A DNA stretch of 41,494 bases from Crocosphaera chwakensis CCY0110 (GTDB lineage Bacteria > Cyanobacteriota > Cyanobacteriia > Cyanobacteriales > Microcystaceae). The stretch is taken from the NCBI RefSeq assembly GCF_000169335.1, contig NZ_AAXW01000044.1, positions 1-41,494 of the forward strand, in the 5' to 3' direction. The translations under genes were made by a program, and so were the position numbers. Within the stretch, counting starts at the first letter, position 1; each line of letters opens with the position of its first letter. Shown here piece after piece: positions 25,513-35,060 of the stretch. The notes beneath the pieces were generated by a model, which saw only the letters and a program-made list of their open reading frames with translations, was not told the origin of the DNA and did no database searches.

Positions 25513-25874
25513 TTAGATAAGGCGATCACTAAACTAATACCAATTAATCCAACAATGAATAAAACCCCTCGGTAACGATAACACCAACGTTTAATGACAG
25601 TAAGAGGGTTTCCTGGAGTTAATTGAACGATATCCTCTGTCACTAAAGGTTGAGTTTTATCGTGGTATAAGGTGCAAGTTCTAGCAAACGGACGTTTATC
25701 ATAACTACAACTATCATCTTCATGATATAAGCAATGATCGCATAAAAATTCTGTTTGTGTTGCTTGATATAAGGGAATTCCAGGATGTCCAAATGCTTTG
25801 AGAGGTGTCCGACAATGGGGACAGTCAATGGCTTGACTATTAACAAGTTGTTGACATCGGGGACAAGTGGTCAT
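25509..25874 (-). CDS. Zinc-ribbon protein with C-terminal membrane helix
   Basis: A 121-residue protein. Residues 4-21 are a double CxxC zinc ribbon (CPRCQQLVNSQAIDCPHC). A second Cys-rich segment (CDHCLYHEDDSC, then RTC) could bind another metal. A hydrophobic helix near the end (VLFIVGLIGISLVIALSN) makes it tail-anchored, with the ribbon predicted in the cytosol. Related proteins occur across cyanobacteria without known function. Its end overlaps the nblS end by four bases. Confidence 0.75.
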   Translation of the reverse strand: MTTCPRCQQLVNSQAIDCPHCRTPLKAFGHPGIPLYQATQTEFLCDHCLYHEDDSCSYDKRPFARTCTLYHDKTQPLVTEDIVQLTPGNPLTVIKRWCYRYRGVLFIVGLIGISLVIALSN

Positions 25875-25949
25875 TAATCTGATGGTTGCTCAAAATTTCC
25901 TTTTTATTGTAAATAGTCAGACCTAAATAAAACCGTAATTTGTTACGAA

Positions 25950-26432
25950 ATGTTAACAAGCATGATTTATTTTTCTCATCAACAATTACAACAAATTCAC
26001 CGCCACGCTCAAATAACTTATCCTGAAGAATGTTGTGGTTTACTATTAGGAAACCTTGATAGGGACGATAAACGAGTTGTAGAAGTCAGAGAAACCGAAA
26101 ATAGTTGGACAAGTGAGATTAGTGATAACTTACCCAATAGCCCCAGTTCTAACGAGCAACCTTTAAGTAAAAAAAATCGTTTTACTATTGCTCCGTATAC
26201 TTTATTGCAAGTACAAAAAGAAGTCCGCGATCGCAACTTAAATATTATCGGTATTTATCATTCTCACCCCGATTATCCTGCCATTCCATCAACATTTGAT
26301 CGTGAAATTGCTTGGTCATCTTATTCTTATCTTATCGTTTCTTTAATACAAGGTAAATTTATTGAAATTAGAAGTTGGAAACTCGACAAAAATCAACAAT
26401 TCAAAGAAGAAATTATTACAGTTGTTGCATAA
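25950..26432 (+). CDS. JAMM/MPN-family metallopeptidase
   Basis: A 160-residue JAB1/MPN domain protein. The catalytic Glu is in YPEECCGLLLG. The zinc motif H-x-H-P-x6-S-x2-D is complete as HSHPDYPAIPSTFD (near residues 103-116), followed by SYLIVSL. Prokaryotic members trim C-terminal extensions from ubiquitin-like sulfur carriers or release cysteine from them. No carrier gene is adjacent (thiS lies 11 kb away and already ends in Gly-Gly), so the substrate is unknown. Either ATG 25950 or ATG 25962 could be the start. Confidence 0.9.
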   Translation: MLTSMIYFSHQQLQQIHRHAQITYPEECCGLLLGNLDRDDKRVVEVRETENSWTSEISDNLPNSPSSNEQPLSKKNRFTIAPYTLLQVQKEVRDRNLNIIGIYHSHPDYPAIPSTFDREIAWSSYSYLIVSLIQGKFIEIRSWKLDKNQQFKEEIITVVA

Positions 26433-26470
26433 TTAATATTTATTACCTACAATGACCCATTATTTATTAG

Positions 26471-27871
26471 TTAACTACCAGGATTGTTTTTTTGATAAAT
26501 TTTAGATACTATGTCTTGATGAATTTCTTTGGTAATAGGATATAAATAAGCGAACATAAAACTAATAAATAATAGGGTAATAGGTAAGGGTCCAATTATC
26601 ATGCGAATTGCCCATAAAGCCGTATCTGGTTGTTGTCCTGTACTCCCAGGAATATAGCCAGCACTATCTAGTATTTTACCTACCATTAATAAAGCTACAG
26701 CAATACCAATTTTTTGTAATTGAACCACCAGGGCAAAAAAAATCCCTTCTCGTCTTTCTCCTGTTTTTAATTGATCTAAATCCACAACGTCGGGTAACAT
26801 CGACCAAGGAACAATATAAGCCGTTGCGATACCAATTCCTGCCATAACGGCAATTATATACATTAAAGTTACTTGTCCTGGTTGTAGTAAGAATAATCCT
26901 AATTCTGCCACAATCGTAAAAGGAATTCCCATTAAATAAATAATCTTTTTTCCTAAACGATGACTAAGATGACTCCATACCATCATCATCAGTAAAGCGG
27001 TCCCTTGAACCATAATAGCCATCCGAGTAAAATGTTCTTCTGTTAATTCCATACAATTAATAACAAAATAAGGTAAAATAGCTGCTATTGTTTGTACGCT
27101 CAACCAAGAACAAAGATAAATAATCATTACACAAATAAACGGAAAGTTGGTAACAATTAAGCGTAATTTTTCCTTGACAGACAATGAAGATGAGCGACGA
27201 TAATTAGGATAATCTTCTTGAACTTGATGATAACGTTTATAGGTTCCTAAAATACTAATAAAAATAGCAAAAATAGAGATTAATCCCGCCATTAATCCCA
27301 AAATTAAATATTGTTTTTGTTCATTATTAACCGAACTAAAAATAAGTTCAGCTAAAATTAAAGCAAAAATACTACCACCAATACTAAAAGCTGAACGGAA
27401 ACTAATTAAATTGGTTCGATCGTTATAATCTTGAGTTAACTCAGCAGATAAAGCACTATAAGGAAGTAAAACTGCAGTAAACGCTGTATAAAAAACTAAA
27501 GCAATAATTGTATAATAAATAATCTGAAACGTTTGATTATTAGAAGGGGAAATTGTCCACAATAAAACACAACTTAACCCTAAAGGAATTGCTCCTAAAA
27601 TCATCCAAGGATAACGGCGGCCAAAACGAGAACGAGTGCGATCGCTTAACCAACCAATTAAGGGATCATTAATAGCATCCCAAATTTTACCGATCATGAC
27701 AATAATACCAGCTAGTCCAGGTTTTAGACCAGCAATATCAGTCAAGAAAAAGAGAAAAAAGAAAACTAAAATATTACTTGGTAACGATCCACTTAATTCT
27801 CCAATACCATAAGCTAACTTCGTCGAAAAATTCAGTTTTGTTTGCGGATTAAATTCTTGAGAAGATGACAT
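26471..27871 (-). CDS. GPH-family (MelB-like) sugar:cation symporter
   Basis: A 12-helix major-facilitator protein of the glycoside-pentoside-hexuronide:cation symporter family, about 466 residues from ATG 27871 (MSSSQEFNPQTKL); a TTG start 12 codons earlier is possible but less likely. Family signatures: KLAYGIGELSGSLPSNIL at the N-terminus, GKIWDAINDPLIGWLSDRTRSRFGRRYPWM (with the conserved D-x-x-x-D-P-x-x-G and R-x-G-R-x-x-P), and YSALSAELTQDYNDRTNL. Predicted in the plasma membrane, importing a sugar with Na+ or H+; the sugar is not predictable. Confidence 0.88.
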   Translation of the reverse strand: MSSSQEFNPQTKLNFSTKLAYGIGELSGSLPSNILVFFFLFFLTDIAGLKPGLAGIIVMIGKIWDAINDPLIGWLSDRTRSRFGRRYPWMILGAIPLGLSCVLLWTISPSNNQTFQIIYYTIIALVFYTAFTAVLLPYSALSAELTQDYNDRTNLISFRSAFSIGGSIFALILAELIFSSVNNEQKQYLILGLMAGLISIFAIFISILGTYKRYHQVQEDYPNYRRSSSLSVKEKLRLIVTNFPFICVMIIYLCSWLSVQTIAAILPYFVINCMELTEEHFTRMAIMVQGTALLMMMVWSHLSHRLGKKIIYLMGIPFTIVAELGLFLLQPGQVTLMYIIAVMAGIGIATAYIVPWSMLPDVVDLDQLKTGERREGIFFALVVQLQKIGIAVALLMVGKILDSAGYIPGSTGQQPDTALWAIRMIIGPLPITLLFISFMFAYLYPITKEIHQDIVSKIYQKNNPGS

Positions 27872-27962
27872 TTGAGATATTGCACTAATATTTCTCAATA
27901 TTAGCAAAATTCAGATTGTCATCCTGGACTACAACTAATTTTTAAACTCAGAAGTCTTAAGA

Positions 27963-29219
27963 TTAAGGCAAACTTTCAAAATAATCTCGAATTTGATTCC
28001 GTCGTCGAGGTTGGCGTAATTTTTGTAAGGCTTTCGCTTCAATTTGGCGAACTCGCTCGCGGGATAAATCTAAAGTCCGTCCAATATCGGCCAAAGAATA
28101 AGAAACTCCATCTTCAAACCCATAACGTAGTTTAATCACTTCTTGTTCTCTTTCCGTTAAGTCTTCTAATAAAATTCCGATATCTCGACGTAAAGATTCG
28201 ATGGCTAAATTTTCTTCTGGGGAAATATCTTCTGATTCTAATAAATCCACTAATTCTGTATCTTTTTCTTTACCAACTTTAATTTCTAAAGAAACAGAAC
28301 GAGGAATTTTCATCAACACGTCTCGAACTTGTGTCGATGACATATTTAGTTCTTTGCCAATTTCTTCGAGGGTTGCACTACGTCCTTTTGCTTGGGAAAT
28401 TTTACGTTGAACTTGTTTGATTTTATTAAGTTTTTCTGTAATGTGAACAGGAAGACGGATGATTCGACTTTGGGTAGCGATCGCTCTAGTTATTCCTTGA
28501 CGAATCCACCAATAAGCATAAGTAGAAAAACGATATCCTTTAATGGGATCAAATTTTTCAACGGCTTTTTCTAGTCCGAGGGTTCCTTCTTGGATCAAAT
28601 CTAATAATTCTAATCCTCTATGTTGATATTTTTTAGCTACAGAAACCACAAGACGTAAATTAGCTTTAATCATTTCGTCTTTAGCGCGGATTCCTGATTT
28701 TTGAATTTCATCTAATTCCTTGACATCAATATTCGCCTCAGTTGCCCATTGTTGTTTTCCTTGGGCTAATATTTCTTTTAATTCAAACACTGATACTTCA
28801 CTAGCTTTTGCCCATTTTTCCCAAGAGGGACGATGACCTAAATAAGCCATTAACTGGTCATGAATGCGATGGATATCGACAAATTGCTTCATGAGTGGCT
28901 CATTTGCTTCTGCTGCTTGATTTCTGATATCTAATAATTCAACATAACGTTGAACCTGTTTAGATTTACTGACTTCTTCTTCTTTTTTTAATAAGGGAAC
29001 CCGACCAATATCTTGAAGATATAAACGGACTAAATCTGTTGTGACTCGATGAGTTGAGGTATCTGTTTCTGTAAAGTCTATGTTTTGTAATTCTAATTCA
29101 AACAAATCATCTCCTAACTCAGAAGTGATCTCATTATCTTCTTTGTTTGACTCTGTGACAGGTTCAACTTGAGGAAAATTATTGTTATCAATATTGTGAT
29201 AGGAAGATGTTGCTAACAT
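27963..29219 (-). CDS. sigC: RpoD-family sigma factor, SigC-like
   Basis: A 418-residue sigma-70 factor. It has an acidic N-terminal extension, region 1.2 (DLVRLYLQDIGRVPLL), a charged spacer with HRPSWEKWAKASEVSVFELK, region 2 (NLRLVVSVAKKYQHRGLELL, FSTYAYWWIRQGITRAIA), region 3, and region 4 with YSLADIGRTLDLSRERVRQIEAKAL. Length and the R-P-S-W-x-x-W-A insertion fit cyanobacterial group-2 factors. SigC is the best match by overall layout but not certain. In Synechocystis SigC helps at high temperature and in carbon/nitrogen balance. Confidence 0.88.
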   Translation of the reverse strand: MLATSSYHNIDNNNFPQVEPVTESNKEDNEITSELGDDLFELELQNIDFTETDTSTHRVTTDLVRLYLQDIGRVPLLKKEEEVSKSKQVQRYVELLDIRNQAAEANEPLMKQFVDIHRIHDQLMAYLGHRPSWEKWAKASEVSVFELKEILAQGKQQWATEANIDVKELDEIQKSGIRAKDEMIKANLRLVVSVAKKYQHRGLELLDLIQEGTLGLEKAVEKFDPIKGYRFSTYAYWWIRQGITRAIATQSRIIRLPVHITEKLNKIKQVQRKISQAKGRSATLEEIGKELNMSSTQVRDVLMKIPRSVSLEIKVGKEKDTELVDLLESEDISPEENLAIESLRRDIGILLEDLTEREQEVIKLRYGFEDGVSYSLADIGRTLDLSRERVRQIEAKALQKLRQPRRRNQIRDYFESLP

Positions 29220-29413
29220 AGGAATTTCTCAGTAATGATGACGAGATCAACGAGGACTTTTAACTTCCTCTGGTTAACTTTAGAATTCCCCAACTAAACT
29301 TAAAAAATATATAATCTTAATATTTATTCAAAATAGATATATCAGAATTAGTTGGTTATACGGTTTAATCGATAATTTTAATTTTTAAATAACAGTAATT
29401 TCACCCTTCGTGT

Positions 29414-29448
29414 AGTGATCAGTAACTGATTACTGGTCACTGATCACT
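29414..29448. repeat. Palindromic intergenic repeat at the cytochrome gene 3' end
   Basis: AGTGATCAGT (29414-29423) and ACTGATCACT (29439-29448) are a perfect 10-bp inverted repeat. A second nested one, CAGTAA/TTACTG (29420-29425, 29430-29435), competes for the loop. It belongs to the same repeat family as 9995-10209 and 35061-35078, and sits 8 bases beyond the cytochrome stop codon, where it may also act as a 3' end. Confidence 0.55.
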
Positions 29449-29456
29449 GATAATTG

Positions 29457-30893
29457 TTAAAGGGTTTTGAGATACTCTACTAGAGCTTGTTTATCCTCAG
29501 TGGATAACTCGGTTCCATATAAATGGCCTTGATTACTGTTACCTGGGAGATGGGTATCGTATTCAAATCCTTCTTTTTGGGCTTGGGGTCCTTCGGAAAT
29601 AAAGCCGACTTGATCCTGATCGTAAACATCGTAACCTCGATAAAAAACAGGAGTGCGATCACTTGGGACTTCTAAAAGCTCCTTAAGAGAGGGAACTGAA
29701 CCATTATGTAAATAAGGGGCCCTTAACCAAATACCATCTAAAGCAACGGCGACGTAACCGTCTCTTTTGTGTACTTGGGTGAAATCCCATTCCTGTCCAT
29801 CTCCTACCGCCAGATACTTATCAACTGCTGCTTGAGTCCACATTTCAATGCGATGGTCATCGGTTCCCACCTCTTCAACAGGAATGATGGTTCCTGTGCG
29901 ATCGCCCCCAAAAGCATGACAAGAGGCACAGTTATTATCAAAAATAGGTTTTCCTTGACTTACTAAAACGGGATCGATGTCAAAAGGATAATCAGGGGGA
30001 GGAATTAAACGAATGAAGTCTTCAACCCTTTGTAGGTTTTCTAGGGGTACGTTATCAGGTTTGGTTCCTGCTGCTAAAGCACCCATAATAACGGTTTCAG
30101 TCAGACTGGTTTCTAATCCATCCCAATGATAGTCAAATCCTTTGTGTTTTCTTTCGTTCCATATCGCAGGATCATCTACATTATCAATGGTGTCATCGAG
30201 GGGTAGCCTAAAGTTAATAAATTTTACAGGGTTAAACGAAGGGATTCGCCCAGGACCTGGATCTGGACGGCTCTTGGTCCAAGCAAATCCTAATCCCAAA
30301 CCCATTAACTTTTTTTGAGTGTCGGGAATAATAACGTAACGATACAGAAGTTTATCTGACCAAGATAACTGATGTTTGGCTTCAATAGCTGGTATGATAT
30401 TGTCGGGAGTAAATTTTGGATCATTGCCACAGGCTGCTAAAAACCGAATATTAGCGATAGAGTCAAATGTTTGCGTCGGGGCCCCTAAGACTAAGGTGGG
30501 GGCATCTTCAGGAGTTTTACGATAGGTTGTACTGTGACAAAGGGCGCAAGTTGATCCCTGACGGGGAAACCCGACAATGCTTTTGGAAACCCCTACCGGC
30601 ATTTCTTTGCCTTCTTCCCAGATAAATCCGAGAGATTTATAACCGCCGGGTCCGGGTAAATGTTTAGCAAAAAGCTCAGGTAACACTTCCCAAATAAAAA
30701 AAGGAACGCCCCCGGAATTAATAGAACCATATTTAAAGTGATCTTCTGCTGATTTATAAACAATAGGAACTTCTCGTTTAAAATTGTACCAAGCAAAATA
30801 ACCTACCCCTCCTGTTATTAGTAAAATAACTAAAATAAGGGTAGTGATAATTTTTCCGACTTTACCAGTAAGTAAGATCATAAAAACTGCCAT
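29457..30893 (-). CDS. Membrane-anchored di-haem cytochrome c (RoxA/MauG-type)
   Basis: A 478-residue protein with an N-terminal membrane helix (about 14-33), acting as an uncleaved anchor or signal. Two CxxCH haem sites are present: CALCH (116-120) and CASCH (322-326). The C-terminal part carries ALDGIWLRAPYLHNGSVPSL, the segment around the second haem in RoxA-like and MauG-like di-haem enzymes. These oxidise or oxygenate diverse substrates in the periplasm. The rubber-oxygenase or peroxidase activity of relatives should not be assumed. Single-gene unit; a palindromic repeat follows its stop. Confidence 0.85.
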   Translation of the reverse strand: MAVFMILLTGKVGKIITTLILVILLITGGVGYFAWYNFKREVPIVYKSAEDHFKYGSINSGGVPFFIWEVLPELFAKHLPGPGGYKSLGFIWEEGKEMPVGVSKSIVGFPRQGSTCALCHSTTYRKTPEDAPTLVLGAPTQTFDSIANIRFLAACGNDPKFTPDNIIPAIEAKHQLSWSDKLLYRYVIIPDTQKKLMGLGLGFAWTKSRPDPGPGRIPSFNPVKFINFRLPLDDTIDNVDDPAIWNERKHKGFDYHWDGLETSLTETVIMGALAAGTKPDNVPLENLQRVEDFIRLIPPPDYPFDIDPVLVSQGKPIFDNNCASCHAFGGDRTGTIIPVEEVGTDDHRIEMWTQAAVDKYLAVGDGQEWDFTQVHKRDGYVAVALDGIWLRAPYLHNGSVPSLKELLEVPSDRTPVFYRGYDVYDQDQVGFISEGPQAQKEGFEYDTHLPGNSNQGHLYGTELSTEDKQALVEYLKTL

Positions 30894-31446
30894 AAGATTT
30901 CATAGGTTAACCTAAAAAGGATTCAAACTCTGAGAAGAAATTACATAGGATAAGATTTTGGTTTGTCTTACCCTCCATAATTTGTTTGATAGCAGTTCTC
31001 ATCTTATTGAGACATTAAAGATTATTAATAAATAAAAAGGGTTTAACTATTATAAATTAAGGGTCAAGTCTAACAATACCCTTAACTTTAAGCAATTATC
31101 AATACCTTAATATTCATTGTATTAATAAACTTTAATATTTCTTGATTGTTTAAAATAGGGAACGTTTTAACAGCGGAAAAAAGAAAATTCAAGGAGAACT
31201 CATTATTGTGAGGACTTCTATCCCTTCTCTATTTTATCCTTGTTGATGTCTAAAATAAAACAGTATTTTCTTGAGTTATTGATTGGGGTTATTTTCCAAT
31301 AAAAATTGCTCAAAACTTCAAGATAGTATTATGACTATAAATCATCAAGTCTATAAACTTCAAGTCTGGCGTTAAAATTCGTCATATATTTTAATATTTA
31401 GTTGAAATTTTGTTATAATGAGATAAGAACGCGAATATTTTTCATT
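30894..31446. other. Divergent intergenic region, cytochrome / miaA
   Basis: 553 A/T-rich bases. They contain a perfect inverted repeat TTAAGGGT (31057-31064) / ACCCTTAA (31078-31085) with a 13-base loop, which may be an operator or 5'-leader hairpin. A strong AAGGAG lies just before a 12-codon GTG ORF (MRTSIPSLFYPC, around 31208-31246), too short to call a gene. The miaA promoter lies at the right end. Confidence 0.4.
31412..31420 (+). promoter_or_regulatory. Extended -10 promoter of miaA
   Basis: TG-T-TATAAT: TG at 31412-31413 and TATAAT at 31415-31420. Transcription would start near 31427, leaving a 20-base leader before ATG 31447. This argues against any start upstream of the -10 element. 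Confidence 0.6.
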
Positions 31447-32352
31447 ATGTCAAAAGGCTTAATTGTGATTTGTGGAGCAACCGCAACAGGAAAAACGGCC
31501 TTAGCTTTAGAAATTGCTAAATCTATTAATTCTATAATTATTAGTGCAGATTCTCGTCAAGTTTATCGAGAATTTAATATTGGAACAGCAAAAGCAACGC
31601 AAGCAGAACAAGAGTTAATTCCTCATTATTTGATTGATATTTGTGAACCAACCGAAACATTAACTTTAGCAGAATATCAAGAGAAAGTACAGAGTTTAAT
31701 TGACAAAAATCTAACAAAACTTCCTCTTTTAGTCGGAGGAACAGGACTTTATATTAAATCTATTGTCAAAGGATTAAAAATTCCAAGGGTTGCGCCACAA
31801 CCGAGGTTAAGATTACAGTTAGAAGCCTTAGGACAACAACAATGTTATCAAATATTACAGCAAGTTGATACTATAGGAAGTCAAAAAATTCATCCCAATG
31901 ATCAAGTTAGAACTCTTCGTGCTTTAGAGGTATTTTATGTGACTGGAATCCCCATTTCTCAACAGCAGGGAGAAAATCCACCGACTTATCCTATTGTGCA
32001 AATTGGTTTAGATTGTTCTACCGAAGAATTAAAAAAAAGAATTGAAAAAAGAACGAAAAAAATGCTCGAAATGGGATTGATTGAGGAAGTGGAAAAGTTA
32101 GTTAAAAGATATGGTTGGGAATTACCTTTATTAAAGACATTAGGATATGCAGAAATCATCAACTATCTGCAAGGAAAATTATCTTTATCCGAAGCAGAAA
32201 CAGAAATTATTTTACATACCCGACAGTTTGCTAAACGTCAACTAACTTGGTTTCGTGCTTATCCAGAAATTGAGTGGTTTGATACTACATCCTCAAACTT
32301 AGTTGAAAATGTTTTATCAAAACTCAATGATACTGTGGAGTTAGGTAATTAA
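31447..32352 (+). CDS. miaA: tRNA dimethylallyltransferase
   Basis: A 301-residue MiaA, which transfers a dimethylallyl group to A37 of tRNAs reading UNN codons. The P-loop GATATGKTAL is at the N-terminus, then SADSRQVY (substrate Asp/Ser-Arg), LVGGTGLYIKSI, and the C-terminal TRQFAKRQLTWFR. Start ATG 31447 fits the family N-terminus MSKGLIVICGATATGKT and the promoter position; a longer frame back to 31402 would begin inside the promoter. Its last four bases overlap the end of the convergent gene at 32349. Confidence 0.96.
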   Translation: MSKGLIVICGATATGKTALALEIAKSINSIIISADSRQVYREFNIGTAKATQAEQELIPHYLIDICEPTETLTLAEYQEKVQSLIDKNLTKLPLLVGGTGLYIKSIVKGLKIPRVAPQPRLRLQLEALGQQQCYQILQQVDTIGSQKIHPNDQVRTLRALEVFYVTGIPISQQQGENPPTYPIVQIGLDCSTEELKKRIEKRTKKMLEMGLIEEVEKLVKRYGWELPLLKTLGYAEIINYLQGKLSLSEAETEIILHTRQFAKRQLTWFRAYPEIEWFDTTSSNLVENVLSKLNDTVELGN

Positions 32353-33074
32353 TAATCGGGAAAGTTATTTTTCCACCAGGAATACCAATCTAACCAAGCT
32401 GTTTCTAGCTTTTCCTCAACTTCATTTAATTCTTTATTATTGGGATCTATGTTAATAGTAAAGTCTAATTCTGATGAATCAGGTATAGACATGATACTCC
32501 ATAAACAACGATATTCAACTAAATCTTGTTCTCCAATTAACCATAAAAAAGTTCTAGTAAGTCCCCAACCCCGCAAATAGCGATTTCTATTATACTGATC
32601 TAGGGTTACAGTTGCCTCTCCTTTAGCATTAATACAAGACCCTAAATAGGTTGTATTTTCGTGTTCAAATAAAGCATAATGTCCCACACCTTTTTTATAG
32701 TAGATGTCAGGATTAATAGTAGCTGCTGGCATACCCATGTCTTTGATCAAAAAGTGATTAAAACTCCCGCTATACTGTGCGTAACGAATTTCTGCTGTTA
32801 GACTTTCTTGGTCGTTTGTATATTCATAAACTTTCCCTAAAATTGGTTTTACTTCATCCTCCGTTTTCATTGATTGTAGAGGTTGAGTGTCAATTAAGTT
32901 CCAATTAGACAGGAGAACGGTATCAGGAATCGTTACAGTTTCAGTATTATCATTACTTTGTTCAGTTTTTTCTGGGACAACAATTTTATAAGTGAGAACG
33001 CCTAAAAGTCCTAAGAGTAAAAATCCTAAGAGACTGACTCTAGTTGTTTGCCAGTGGGTTTGTAATACATTCAT
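32349..33074 (-). CDS. Cyanoexosortase B system-associated protein
   Basis: A 241-residue protein with one N-terminal membrane helix (about 12-31, SLLGFLLLGLLGVLTYKIVV) and a periplasmic domain containing LSNWNLIDTQPLQ, a short C-terminal W-rich segment (ETAWLDWYSWWKNNF) and two internal cysteines. It lies 33 bases downstream of the cyanoexosortase gene on the same strand, and this companion is the usual neighbour of cyanoexosortase B. It probably helps the sortase process or deliver PEP-CTERM-type proteins for export or surface anchoring; its biochemical role is unknown. Confidence 0.8.
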   Translation of the reverse strand: MNVLQTHWQTTRVSLLGFLLLGLLGVLTYKIVVPEKTEQSNDNTETVTIPDTVLLSNWNLIDTQPLQSMKTEDEVKPILGKVYEYTNDQESLTAEIRYAQYSGSFNHFLIKDMGMPAATINPDIYYKKGVGHYALFEHENTTYLGSCINAKGEATVTLDQYNRNRYLRGWGLTRTFLWLIGEQDLVEYRCLWSIMSIPDSSELDFTINIDPNNKELNEVEEKLETAWLDWYSWWKNNFPDY

Positions 33075-33107
33075 ATTTTCTTGATTTGAAATATTTTAAT
33101 AGTTAAC

Positions 33108-33947
33108 TTAATCTTGAGTTTCTAAAGTAAGAGGACGAATATAGGAAAACCAGCAAAATAAACCAAATAAAATAACTGATATCATAGCAAAAGCTAGACT
33201 CCCATCTTCTCCATGCCAATATTCAAAAGCTTCATCAGCAGACTGAGAAACAAAAAATGTCAATAAACCAATACGAATACAGTTAACTAAAAAACCAATA
33301 ATTGGAGCTAAGAAAAGACACAATATTTTTTGACTGGTTTTCAAAGGAACGATAAAAAATAAGAGAATAGAACAAATAATCATCAGGGTAACAATATCAA
33401 TGCCAGCACAGCTAGATAATACTTCAACCCTTCCAGTAGGTAAAATAATAGAAACTCCTTCTCGATAGGGTTGAAATCCTAGGATATATAACATAAAAGT
33501 AGAAAATATAGCAGTCCATTTTTCCATATTGATCATTCCCAAAAAACGCATGATGGCTGGATATAATAAGAACAGACTGAAGATATAAAGTTCTTGTCTA
33601 TAAAACTGAAAACCTTTCAAACTGGCGGTGAGTAAGACTAAACCAATAGCGAACATAAAAGGACAAAGAAAGAAATGATAACCTGATGTAGAGATGCTTC
33701 TTAGTAAAGCAAGCACAATCAAAATAATTCCCAATATAGTTGATGGTAAATTACTTTTTAGATCAAGGTTTTTTGCTTGGTATTTATCCCATAATAAAGA
33801 AGCAGCCGTTAACCAAATCAAAAGACTAACACTGATTAGGTTTTGATTCCCTTCTTGTTCTAAGAGGGTAAAGTGAAGAGCGGTAATAGCTGCTATGATA
33901 CCTAAAAGCAAATAGCTAGGTTTCCCTAGTTTTTCAAAAATTTCCAT
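33108..33947 (-). CDS. Cyanoexosortase B
   Basis: A 279-residue polytopic membrane protein (about 8 helices) of the exosortase family. The catalytic set is visible: Cys180 in VEVLSSCAGID, Arg225 in VNCIRIGLL and His245 in FEYWHGEDG. Exosortases cut PEP-CTERM tails and link proteins to the cell surface or polysaccharide. The following gene is the system-associated protein. No PEP-CTERM substrate gene is seen in this window, so substrates must lie elsewhere. Assignment to type B rests on its partner gene and sequence character. Confidence 0.85.
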   Translation of the reverse strand: MEIFEKLGKPSYLLLGIIAAITALHFTLLEQEGNQNLISVSLLIWLTAASLLWDKYQAKNLDLKSNLPSTILGIILIVLALLRSISTSGYHFFLCPFMFAIGLVLLTASLKGFQFYRQELYIFSLFLLYPAIMRFLGMINMEKWTAIFSTFMLYILGFQPYREGVSIILPTGRVEVLSSCAGIDIVTLMIICSILLFFIVPLKTSQKILCLFLAPIIGFLVNCIRIGLLTFFVSQSADEAFEYWHGEDGSLAFAMISVILFGLFCWFSYIRPLTLETQD

Positions 33948-34213
33948 GGCCTTGGAGAACCTTCCAAAAAATCATTTTTATATAGTATCACCAAGTATAG
34001 TCTATGGTTTAATTTCCGTCACCTATTAACTTAAGTTGAAATCAAGCTAAATATTCTATAGGGTTACATCAATAATGACTAGATAATTGACTAAGTAAAG
34101 ATTCAGTTCAAAAAACTGTTTACTGCAAAATATTAAACTGCGATCGCCTCAAAATCAATCACAAAAGAGCTACTTCTCGAATCACAAATAAAAAAAGAAA
34201 CTAATAATTTATT

Positions 34214-34918
34214 TTAGCTTTGAAAAACTATTGCCTCAGATTGATGGTGAAATACTTGTTTTAAATCAGATTCTAAATCAATAGTTAGCTTTTCGGAACT
34301 ACGTTTCATTTTAGTAGTGTCATAAGTAGCGACATCAAGGGGAGAACCAATATTAACCGTAACATCGGTTCCCCAACTGGGAAAAGGCTGACTGTATTCA
34401 ATCCCTATGGGTAAAATTTTCATACCGCAACCGGGTTGTTGAGATTCTACGTCTAGGGCGATGCGGGCCACACCTCGTTTGAGGGGATGAACTTCGGTAT
34501 CTCGGAAAATTCCGCCCTCTGGAAAAATAACGAGCATTTCTCCTTGTTTAAGCACTTCTATACTATGCTCTAAACTGCTGGGTCCTGGCCGTTTTACATC
34601 CACAGGAAACCCTCCTAAACGGCGAATAAACCACCCTTGTATTCCTTCCATTTCACTTGAGGTAACCATAAACCGAACATCTCTACCACTAACCATTCTT
34701 CCCACGGCATAGGGTATGATTAACGCATCCCAACGGGAACGATGGGTAGGGGCAATGATCACCGGGCCAGTATCAGGGATGTTTTCTTGTCCTGTTATTT
34801 TAATTCGACCAAAATATAATGGTAGTACGAGCCATGATCCCAAAGGATAAGTGATACGGATTAACCAAGGAGAAATACGAGATTTGACTTGATCGCTCTT
34901 AATGGTAGAAATATTCAT
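34214..34918 (-). CDS. PlsC-type acyltransferase (1-acylglycerol-3-phosphate)
   Basis: A 234-residue acyltransferase. The catalytic H-x4-D is HRSRWD (His59-Asp64), and the phosphate-binding FPEGG is at 132-136, followed by a P-I-G-I-E-Y segment. It probably makes phosphatidic acid at the membrane surface. Cyanobacteria have several PlsC paralogues, so exact substrate preference is open. Length is normal and the gene looks intact. It stands alone between two noncoding gaps. Confidence 0.87.
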   Translation of the reverse strand: MNISTIKSDQVKSRISPWLIRITYPLGSWLVLPLYFGRIKITGQENIPDTGPVIIAPTHRSRWDALIIPYAVGRMVSGRDVRFMVTSSEMEGIQGWFIRRLGGFPVDVKRPGPSSLEHSIEVLKQGEMLVIFPEGGIFRDTEVHPLKRGVARIALDVESQQPGCGMKILPIGIEYSQPFPSWGTDVTVNIGSPLDVATYDTTKMKRSSEKLTIDLESDLKQVFHHQSEAIVFQS

Positions 34919-35060
34919 AAATTAGGCTAGGCAAAACGCAACAAAATCATCTCAAAAAGAGATAAGTAATACACAAGGTCATTGTAGTTACACTATAAAA
35001 CTTTTTATTATTAATGTCTTCGCAGGTACAGACAGTTATATAGCTGTCAAGTTAGGTATT

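Noticed and set aside
31208..31246. Twelve-codon GTG ORF behind a strong AAGGAG
   Set aside because: It could be a leader peptide, but it lies upstream of both divergent genes without attenuator features; noted only in the gap entry.
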